This document shows, in pieces, positions 39,801-51,200 of a stretch of 64,000 nucleotides of DNA. The notes under the pieces were generated by a model. It was not told the DNA's origin and did no database searches. It saw nothing but the letters and a program-made list of their open reading frames with translations. The stretch spans positions 1 through 64,000 of the forward strand of contig JASJOG010000195.1 of NCBI GenBank assembly GCA_030142905.1, read 5' to 3'. A program made the position numbers and the translations under genes. Position 1 is the first letter of the stretch; each line of letters opens with the position of its first letter. This DNA is from Heliopora coerulea (Eukaryota > Cnidaria > Anthozoa > Scleralcyonacea > Helioporidae).

Positions 39801-42800
39801 CCCCCCTCTCAATTTAGCCCCCCTCTCTATTAAGCTCCCCTTCAAATGTGCTTAAAATAAATAAGCCCCCCGGCGGGCTAAATAGAGGATTTACGGTGTG
39901 TGGCTATTGGTTTCTTCCTTCATCAGTTTTAAACGAACTTTTTTTACGAGGTACCGTTTTAGATTAACTTGTTTGTTTTACCTAATACTAATGTTTTTTT
40001 GAGCTATTTATCTAGTTTTCCCACCAAAACTGGCCGGTCTGAGCGTAAAACTTGTTGCCCAGCTAGGCAGCAAATCAATTGCGCTTTTTTTGCGTAGAGA
40101 CCCGATAGCGAGCTCAGCCTTGTAATGATTTAGTTTATAAAACGTTGTTGTACAAAATCTCGTTACAGATTCATTACATGTCCGCCTGAAGTGATGGATG
40201 AAGTTCCTGGACCACCTCGCAAGTTACCACGAATTTTTATCCAAGAACAAGACGACGAGCTTAAAGAATTTTTTTTGATCGTTTATCAGGTTGGTCGTTT
40301 GACTGTCACCCGTTGTCCCCTCATTTTTTGCAAAGTAACTGTTGTCGCGTCATAGCCACTGCAAACTGTTAGTTTAACAAGAAAATGAATAGTATCTTAC
40401 GCCTGGTAATATCTTCTTACTTGAAGTGAATTTCACAGAAGTAAATTGCATTCTGGTCGATCTGGCGTTGAAGATCCTGCATCTAGAGCTCTTGTTTTTA
40501 TGAGAACTTTAATCCATGCGGCTCTTGGGCAAAATTTTCTTTCCTTGGTGATGTCGTTGTCGCTACTCTTCATTGTCGGAATTTTGAAGAATGCTACAAT
40601 TAGAGTCCTATACTACTTCAGTTGGAGTCCTATGCTACTACAGTTGGAGTCTTATACTACGGCAGTTGGAGTCCTATACTAGTGCAGCTGGAGCTTTATA
40701 CTAGTGCAGTTGGAGCCCTATACTGCTGCAGTTGGAGCCCTATACTGCTGCAGTTGGAGCCCTATACTGCTGCAGTTGGAGCCCTATACTGCTCCAGTTG
40801 GAGCCCTATACTGCTGCAGTTGGAACCCCTTTTCTACTGCAGTTGGAGCCCTATACTGTTGCAGTGGGAGTCCTATACTGCTGTAGCTGCAGCCCTATAC
40901 TGCTATTGCTACTGCCGTAAAGACAACAATTTTCGCCCGGCATGGCCTTCTAGCAATACAGAAATGTCAATCTGAACGTACACCTTTAACTATGCTTTTA
41001 ATAACACTAGAAGCCGACTGCATTGCAAAAAATAGAATTCTTATTTAAAAAAACAACTTGTTTTAAGAAAATATTGGCCCGTTCACTTTCATAGCTCTTT
41101 CCCATGCAGTGGCTGTGGTCGCTTAATATAAAGGTTGCAGAGTTTAGCAAGCTGGAAGCGGCCTTGATAAAATGAACTTATATGCAGAATTTTCTTATTG
41201 CGACGAAACCGCGCATGAATATGATTTGATGCATGAGCTTGATGATCATTCTTCTCCGTGAGGGACATGATGCAGTTTCCTTGTTACCTCCTCGTTCTTT
41301 TACTTTTTCTGCGAAAACGCAAGAAGATTCTAAATTTTCTCTCTTAAACAGTTGTTGGCTTCTACGTAGGAAAATGTGATAGACAACATGGAGTAACTAA
41401 TATCATCTAGTTCTCTTATATGAACATTTTTCTCTTTCTCACAGGCATTGGATGCGACAATTTGTCTGCTTATAGGAGGTACCACAGAGTCTTGCTTTTT
41501 TTATTAACCACAGTTCAGTGAACAGTTTTTGGATGAGGTTGATCAAAATATCGTGATTTGTTGGTGGCAAGCAGATCAATTATTATTTTGGCGATGCCGA
41601 ATGCAGGTTATATCTTAAACGCAATGTGACGGAACTTGAGCTGCGTTAAACAATTCTCAGTTTTGCTTGCGAGTTATAATGCGCTCAGTATTCCTGTCTT
41701 AAAAGTTATCTGCTGGGCAATAATTTTCTTTGGAGACTTTGCTTCCCGCATGGTACCTCAGTAACAATTAACTTGCCATTTCTCCATCTCTACGTGGCAT
41801 TCGTATTAAATTCATGAAGGAGTTCTACTGTACTCAATAAACTTTCGTCATGTTTGTGTAATGATGTGATGGTGCGTCGGTATTGCAACTGTTTGTTTCA
41901 TTTATCATATGACTTATCTTATCCTAGATTATGTAAATAAACTCCTAATACTGAGTTTGCATCACATATTCAGTTATAAGTATTAAAATCATTATTGGTG
42001 TTCGTGCTCCTATTAAGGAATAAACTGTTTTTTCCGATGCAAGCACGAGGAGAAGGTTGAGAGTTCTTCTTACCTCTCCGAATGTTTGTATCAGGCTGTA
42101 CAATACACAACAAAACAGGTTTTATTTCTTTTATAAAATAAGCAAAGAACTAAGCAACAGTGATTGTGAATAACGAACTTTATTTTCAGTATCAAATGGT
42201 AAATTCTCCTTATTAGTTCGTAAACCAATCAGAGCTTTCTATTCTCGCCAAGAACAAATTCTGGCATCAGTAAACCAATCAGAGCTTCCCTTTCGCTGTA
42301 GGAAAAAACTCTGGTGTCACGCGGTACTGCGATGTCATAACGGTGTTAATAATATACATGAAAAAGTTTCTCGATTCTGATTGGCTAACAGCAGTGCAAT
42401 TTAAAGGTAACAAAGTGCTGAAAAAAGATAATACTGTAATTTGCACTGAATTATCTTTTCTTTCGACACTGTATGACTTTTTTTCACGTATATTATTAAT
42501 TGATAATAGCATGATTTCTCGTGCAATTTGGAAAAACACGCACTTGAGTTTTTCAAAGCCATCAAATAGCACGAGTCCTTCGGACTCGTGACATTTTGAT
42601 AGTATTTGAAAAACTTACTCGTGCGTGTTTTTTCAAAATTGCACTCGAAACCATGCTATTACCTGTACTTACATAGCCTGATATAAACACCGTAAAAGAC
42701 AAATCACTGCGTGCGTAATAGGAAACTTATTTTATAACTCTCGTTCGTGTTTGTGTTTGTCTTCATGTCGATGACTGTCTAGGTTGAAGTTTTTATTCTC

Positions 42801-45800
42801 TTTTTAGGTTTTAGTAATGTGTAAAAATTTAAGGCCATTATGAAATATAATGGTATTCGCCTCTTTTTTTCCAACAGTTGATACAGTTCCCGACGTAGAA
42901 TTCTGCAAACATCTAAGTGCGTTTGTTGGACCACGGTTGACTAACCTATCAAGTGTTGTCAGCGAACATAACAAAAAATGCTCATCAGCGTAAGTTTTTA
43001 TTAAAGGACATGTATAATGGCAGAACCCCGGTCCAAAAACTGTAGCCAAAATGAATAAAGACTCGTTTACACTTGCGATTTTGCTTTTAGCGATTGTCAT
43101 CTTACAGTATGTGTTAAACTGAATAGAGCATCGAGGACAAACTGGAGCGAATCAAAAGCGCATATCTTGCTGCATAGACTGTCATGGATTTAATACATAC
43201 ACCACGATGACAATCGCAATGTACGAAATCGCACATGTAAAACGGACCTTAAGGCAGCCCGATATTCTAGCCATGAAATCGTGACTTGAAACGAGAACTC
43301 AATACCGTCCTACGCAAAAACTGAACAATTTTAGAACTTTCCCAAAGACTTGTCTTGTCCCATGCAAGAAGAATAGGTATGTACGGATGGCTTTGATACA
43401 ATTCGGCGAAAAAGGACGAGTTAGTTTTTCCCAATGAACTCGATTTCCATTTCTGGAATGCTAACTGGTCAATGAAATGTGAAGCCAAGATGGCCGCCCA
43501 TGGAGGGCAATTTTGTATGTCAGTTTTAGTCTTCCGCGCGACTTTTTACATTTTCTGAAGATTTCTCTTTGAAAATATACACAAAACATGTCTTCAAAAA
43601 ATAGAAATGAGTTTAAGAATTTCAATTATATTTCGACAAAGTCAAATTGAGTTACAGATTGTATATATTTCACGAAAATAAATTACCAAACTCACGAGAA
43701 ACCTTATAAAGCGATCTCGAAAAATTAGTTGAGGAAACTACTGAGTGCACGTCATTTTTTTACCGTCAGTTACCATCATTACACAATTTGGGGCAGTTCT
43801 TAGGCCACACGGCAATAATGAATCCTTTTAAACACTCGAATAGGTAAAAGTGGTCCAGTAATATTTCGTCAGTGCACTTTTTCCATGTTTGGGAATGTTT
43901 TCGAAGCCGAACCAAACAAAAACTGAAGCTTAAAGTCGTGTAAAGGACTGGAACTAACGTACAAAATTTCCGTACATGAGCAGCCATCTTGGCTTCACTT
44001 TTTGTCCGAGCAAATGACTGTAGTTAGCATTCCAGATATAGAAATCGAGTTCGCTGGTTTTTCCATACCATCAAAACATGCAACAGTTCCGAAAGACTGG
44101 AAACATGCTTCTACATGGGAAATACTATAAAGGATAATGCTTGAGATAAATGTACATATAATTTCATTGTTTTGGCATTAACTTTCTTGGAAACCTACTC
44201 TGGAGATCCTTCTATCACCACTTGTTATTCTCGAAAGGCTTCCAAAATACTGACATTTTAAATAATCTCACCTTAAGGTGTGCAATGGAAATTAAGTTGA
44301 CTGCTTTTCTTGCCGATTTTTGCAATAGAAGTATGTCACTTTTGTTAGTTTGGAAAATACGGAACTTATTTTGCCGCGGAAAACTGAGTAGTGACAATAA
44401 GTTTACCCAGCATTTTTGGCGTGTGCTGCAAAAATATGGCTATATACGAGAAAACAACCACACGAGCGAGAATAGACTATTACTGAGGATGAATACGCAA
44501 ATACCGATTAAATACCTTTCGCAGCAACTCCTTTGTAACTATCTTATTAATTTTTCTCAGCCAAAGAAAAAATAAAACCCTTACCCTTGCTGGAAGGTTG
44601 CTCCCTCTGTAGTGCTCGTTCGGCATTTTGCTTGCTCTGGGCATATGTTTTCAGCTTAGTTGCTGAATAAGGGAAGTATGAAAACGTAACTCACAACACC
44701 TTCTTCATAAACAGGAAAACGTAACGTATAAGGTGTCATACTTCTCTTTATTTTTTGTAAATTGTGAGTAAGAATACATTCTTGCATTCTTTCATTATTG
44801 CATTCTCGCTTTATATCGAGACAAATAATACAAGATTAGAAGAAGTGGAAGACGTTTAATCTATGAGAGGTTACCCAAGAGAAATAATAACAATCGGGGT
44901 AAACAAAGCAAGGGCATTAAACCAAAATGAACTAAGGACACCTCAACCGATACAAACAACAGAAAATATCCTCACCTTTGTTACAACATTCAATCCGAAA
45001 AACCCATCGATGATCTCAGTATTCACGATGCTGAAAGGCAACCCAAAAATGAAACCTACTTTAGAGGGAATAAAGATAATCTCCTCGCCCACCGCGCGAA
45101 GCGCGGTGCGTGGGTACTAATCTCGACGTGCGTGGAGTCCTGTTACACGCGTGGTGACTAGGGAGAAAAATTTTCGCTTTCTGTATGTTTCTATATGGAT
45201 TCCGGTCATTCAAAAATGCCGTGTGCAAGCTCGGGGACTGGTATGTTGTTGAACAAACCATACTTAGGTACCGTATCGAAGCAAGTCGATTTGGTCTCGT
45301 TATTTTTTCCCTTGTATGGATCTCTCGCAAGTTGTGTACATCATTGGAACACTGAAGCCAGTAAATGATTCAAGACCGGCAAACGAAATGGCTTTCTTGG
45401 TGCCTGAGGCTGGTTTCACTTTTGCAGGACATCTTGATTACTGGACAATTTATGACTTGAAAGAACAGTTCTAAAACTCAACTCTTTGGAATATGCATTG
45501 GCCAACTGTTCACATTATGGAGCAACGCTTTGACTTGGTTCTTTATCGTGAATATGAACAAAGATGTTCCGGGAACTCGCTCGTTGCCGGGACATTTGCT
45601 AAGCGACTGAGTATAAACGATATTCTTCGCTGTAGTTGAATCGATGATGATTTGTATGAATCGAGACTTTTCACGTTCTGGTAATCACTTAGCTGAGCTA
45701 CACAATCGCAGGTACGTCTGAATCGAGTAGCTGAAACGAGCTGAAAAGCTCTTTCTATTTGGAGATCATACTATCCTTGGGCGAAAATGTTGTCCGCTTC

Positions 45801-48244
45801 AGTCTTTCTCACTTCTCGGGTGGCTTGTGGATGATTACCTTTACCTTGTTTGACCAGTAATGCTTTCATCAGGATTTTAACACCTCGCAAGAAATTTTGA
45901 AAGTATAAAGCCGTGTTCTTTCTGTAAATTCACCGTTGAACTCTTTGTGTTGAGGTGACGATGAACGCTTCGTTAAAAATACGTAAAAGTTGAAAGTTAG
46001 TAAGCAACGCCATTTTTCTGTTTTACGAAAGTTTTACAGTGGAAAAAAAGATGTCTTTTACTTCCCTGTACTCCTTCTTCTTTCGACAAAATTTGGACAA
46101 GGTTTGCTTGTCATATTTTGTTGTATGTTTTGTATTTTTCGATTTTTGGTCAGCAATAAAAATGCAAAACTCTCATGTTTTCTTTGTTTATTTCATCGGT
46201 TTCGTAATTCGTTTCATCTTCGTTACCAAAGTCTTTTACCTCCGGATGAATACTTGGCATAAATCTTCATCATAGCACTTCTACTAGAAATTTTTAATTA
46301 ACTTTAAGACAATGTAGGGTTTATCAGTTTTTTAATACAAAAACTATCAAAAAACTTTTTGTAAATCATAAGCTATCCGTAATGTCGGTATCCGACCGGT
46401 AACCTATGAGAATGCTCCGCCTTTAGGACGGGAAGTGTTGCCATCTACTAAAATTTCTTTCTTCAAAGTGACAAAAAGTGATAAGTTTCATCCAAAAACG
46501 ACACAAAATACGTCAAGATCGCAACTGATACAGAGTCTTGATACGGACATCCATTATTTAGCAGTAAAATCGTCAGGATGGATCCCATTATTTGCAAAAC
46601 CGTTAAAGGTTATTCTCTCCAAACGTTTTGTTATAATAAAACAGAGTCAAACTTTTAAACGTAAATATGACGACGAACAGTTTAAATATAAAACAATTTG
46701 CAGTTTGGGTTGTTAATATTCGTGCGCAAATGTTGTGTTTTTCTTATATTGCATGCCCTCTTCCAGCTATAGTAAGGGGGATTTGTCTTTTTGACAATTT
46801 TGAAAAATTATCAATGTTACTTGGACTCTCGAGAGATATATTGGAAGGGTGGGTGAGGGGTTGTTGCGTACACGTATTTCTAGTAAACAGCATGAGACAA
46901 CCACCAGACCTAAAGCAACTATACTAATAACATCAACATTTACCAACAGAACAGAAGGTATCGTGTCAAAATGTGGTGGTAAAACATGCGTTGCATGCAT
47001 GCAATTGATAGTGGAGAATTCGTTTCAATTTAAGTTATCAAATAATCCTTTTGACGTGAAACATGATAATGGACTGCAACAGCAAGTTTGTCTTATATAT
47101 TCTAACGTGCGTGAGATGTGGAAGAAATTACATTGGTGAAACACAATACCAAACTACGTCAAAGGATGACTCTACATCGACAACGTATCAGGGATAGCAA
47201 ATACCTTATAAAACAGGCCAGTGGGGACATTGCACAATGCACACAAAACAAAGAAATAAAATTTACTGTTTTTTCTTTCTATGAGATGACTACAGAGGAC
47301 GATGATACACGCTGCACAAATGAAGAATATTTTATTAAGAAGTTTAAATCTGCATACCTTTGAGTTCAAATTAAAACAATAATTACTAATAATTATATTT
47401 AACAAAGCCGTATTAATGACATCACAAACACATTAAGATTGTAAATAGCCAGACGAGCCACCTTAAAAAGTGTTGAGCCACGGTAAAAAGTGTTGAAACG
47501 CATTGCAGAAATAAAGTGTAATCAAACTACAAAGTTCGCTTGGTATTACGATTTTATTTTGTGCAGAATACCTGTATTTGACCACATTCAAATTCTGTTA
47601 TGTCAGTTGCAGAGATTATATGCATATAGATATACGTATAGATATACATATTCAAAGATTTTGTCGTGGTGAAAAATTTTAGTATCGCTTTCAAAAACGT
47701 TGCTCAAACTTCATTAATAATTCATAAACCAAAAACAGAAGAAATACATAACCAGTATTTAGAAATTGGAGGAAGATTACAGGTGAATTTTTCCCACTTT
47801 CGGCTGGATTTTCGCCTAAAATACTTGTTCGTTTGAGAAGCAATTTCAAATACTGGTTTAGCGTTTTTCCTACGATTTCTAGATACCTCGAAACTCGATA
47901 AAAAAACTTGGCTTCGCCTCGTTTTTCAACTCGTTTCTCGGTATCTAGAAATCGGAGGAAGAACACCAATTCGTGATTGAAACATTTCATAAACGATGGA
48001 GAGTAGTCATTCTTGGCAGTTCTGAAAAGTTTCTTTTCAGAACCGCCTAGTATAACCATTCACCATGGCTTATACGTTTTTCAAAGCGATACTGAAATAT
48101 ACACGTACAGGTACACATATACATACATGTATGTATATGTACGTATATAATCTTTGCAACTGAGACAACACATAACATGATATACATACATCGTGTGTAC
48201 ATATATATATATATATATATGTACACACGATGTATATATATATT

Positions 48245-48296
<52 letters not shown>

Positions 48297-51200
48297 AAAA
48301 GAGAGACAGACAGAGATCAGATATGGTATGATGCTACTCTGGCTTAAAAGTTTATGAACGCAACTTGAAAAGCTACTGTTCATTACCCAACGTTTCGACG
48401 CTCTGGTCCGAGAAATGAACAGTAGCTTTTTAGGTTGCGTTTATGAACTTATATGTATATGTATATGTATATGCGTGTGCGTGTGTGTGTGTGTGTATGT
48501 GTATATAATATCTAAAACTGAGATAATACATAACATCGCATGATCTGGTCAATTACAATAACATGACGTAAAATTACCCTTTTTTTGTTACCATGTTAAC
48601 TTAATTTTAAGAAGACAGTATGTTTCTCCAGCATTATTATAGTCTTGGTGAACTACATGTAAATTTGTGGGATCTAATTTTTTTTTCTAGCCCTGACCAC
48701 GAATATCGTTACGTGTACTTTAACCACATGAATCTTGCACAAAAGACGACAATGCACACCAGAAAACCTGTGCAGATGTGCGTATCGCCTGAAATTATCA
48801 AAATAATTTGTAATATTAACGACGACTTTACAAGGTAAGAATATATGGGACGGTTAAAATGTTTGTTGTCAGACTTCCTGAACTCGAAAGTAATTAGATG
48901 GATGGCCGTGAAAGGGTTTTGTACACATCCTCAGGCTAAGGAAAAGCAGGAAATAAGCCAAATGAAAAAGATGTGTGAGAAATTATCCGACGCTTTTATA
49001 GCTGAACGTTTATTGGATTAATATTTTTTCAGTGCATTCTAAATCTATACCTCCCTAAATTATACCTACTTTTAAAAATATATTTCCATTGTATGCAAAT
49101 GTATTTTCACAGAGCAAATGAAGATGGTGAAGTGTTCATGAAAACGTTGACCGATTGTTGGGTAGTTGGACGGAAGTCAGATCAACGGGAACTTTACGTT
49201 GTTCTAAATCAAAAGAATGCTAACTTAATTGAAGTGAACGGTAAGGGAATTATGACTGTTTTGTTATTGGTGGAGAATTAATTCCTTGTAGTTCCCTTGT
49301 CATCTATTCTGGTAATCTAATCCAACACTAAGAAAGTGAACTGAAAAATTGACAAGATAGAGCGACTTTTCTCCAGGGACGATCGAATGTTCAGCCTTTT
49401 GATATTAAAACGAGGTTACCTACGACTTCATTAGTTGTTCACAACAGTGGGACTTAAAATGGAAAATCGAGATTATTTGATGAAATCATTTGAGATATTG
49501 CTATCCAGTGCCTAAAATTAAGCTCGTTAGTTGTATCAAAATACTGTTATTGAAGTAATGTATTTATATTGACAGATGTCCAATGTCTATACAACCAACG
49601 TAATTATTTTTAGTAGCTAGTTGTTATTCTTGTTTCCAACTACTCATTCTTATTTTCATTCACATGCATATACCAAATGCAAATAAAAAGAACCTTGCTT
49701 CGAATTGCAATGAAACCAAACATTTTACGTAAAAGAAACAGGGATATTAAAGCTAAAATGTATCCTCAACGATGAGGTCTCGGCTGTTAGTAATGTTTTG
49801 TTTCACAGGGAAGACTAACTAAAGTTTCAATAGATTTCATCGAATAGCCTCAGTTATATTCCACATGGCTCGGTTTCCTTTGTTATTTTGGGGCGAATAT
49901 ATTCAATAGTCCCTGTCAATTAACTGTCCAAAACGCTTGTGGCACTTTCTATCAGTAAACGGGGAATGCGGGGCCATAAACAATGAAGGAAAACAATGGT
50001 ATAACAATGAATTTATATTTCCCTCTGATATCCCCCCAAATATTCCCCATTTAATATTCCCCGCGCCACTCCTTATCTTCCTTCTAAATCAAAAAAAAAA
50101 AAAATCAGGAACACCAAGTACACTTCCTCAATTCACATTTTAAAAAGTCTTAATATAAACACGTGTAAAACATCTCACGTTTTAAATACAACTGAGCACT
50201 TGCTTATATTGTAAGCACATGACTTAGCTTGGGAGACGCTATCGTCTACCTTAAATTCCCTTGTTCCTGGCCATTCATGAAGCAGTCCTGCTTCTTTGTA
50301 AAACGTCTGAAACAGACTCTTTATCTTTTCAACTAAGCCTTTGGTAGGTGCAAAGAGAACTTACGTATACTTATGACCTGTTCAGTCGGATTCGATTCGA
50401 CACTAATTTTGTGCTCAAAAAATCTCGTCTGACTCACCACTCATGTTTACCAAGTTCTAGAGTATTAAACCAACCAAATTAATCACTTTGCAATTTAAAT
50501 ATACCTCTTCAAAATCCCACTACGGATGTTCGTACCTCTATTGTATTATTTCAGCGCTTTAGATACGCATTCCCAAAGTCCCTCAGAACAAAAGCATCTC
50601 TTTGCAATTATCTCTTAAATCAACCTGGTCTATGTGGACTATAATATCATGTGGAATATAATACATATTCTTGGGGATGTGTGATTCATTCTCTTTTGGG
50701 CTACGCCTTCGGTGAATAAATTACATATCCCCTCGTTGCCTCAAAATAACCTATACAGATCTACATGGCCTTCCAATAAGTCAAAATTTTGTGTATAACT
50801 AGTGACATCACTGGTGAACTCGTTTTGATATGTTCTCATGTCCCAAATTAATGACAAACTATGTGTAAACAATAAATTTTATTCTGCAGTCAAGTTTCGG
50901 CAAAGTTAAGCGATCATCAATACAGATGGTAGAATAACAAATTTACAATGCAGTATTCACACTTTACGATATGCTAGTTAATATTAACTAGTCTTGAAAT
51001 CTTCTGAGGGAACGTTGCAGTGACCTTCTCTTGAAATTGTTAAATAAAGGTATTTTATTATCAACCATATCATTTCTTCCACAAATCAGATATGTCCATC
51101 CATACAAATCAGTTATCATGTGTGAAAAATTGTCGGGACTTTTTTGATCAATGTTATTGGGATGTACGGAGAAGTACTAATTCATGGCTAGAGCCATCAT

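Larger units (their letters stand above)
37174..39897. mobile_element. pogo/Tigger-type (Tc1-mariner superfamily) DNA transposon, 2.7 kb
   Basis: The ends are inverted copies of ACCGTAAATCCTCTATTTAG followed by arrays of ATAAGCCCCCC words. Inside are a broken DD35D transposase on the plus strand (38110-39520) and an intact HIRAN-like ORF on the minus strand (37852-37331), transcribed divergently. A (CT)n run lies near 39760-39787. No clear TA target duplication is visible (ATT before, GTG after), so the immediate flanks may have mutated. A decayed relative lies at 61512-62547 and a solo end at 17838-17902. It is inserted in CCZ1 intron 11. Confidence 0.85.

Noticed and set aside
40446..40975. 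Four overlapping plus-strand frames with a repeated LEPYTAAVGALYCCSW pattern
   Set aside because: Products of the 22-bp minisatellite read in all frames; no start or splice support.
48070..48383. Tyr/Ile-rich minus-strand frames
   Set aside because: Translation of (TA)n palindromes.
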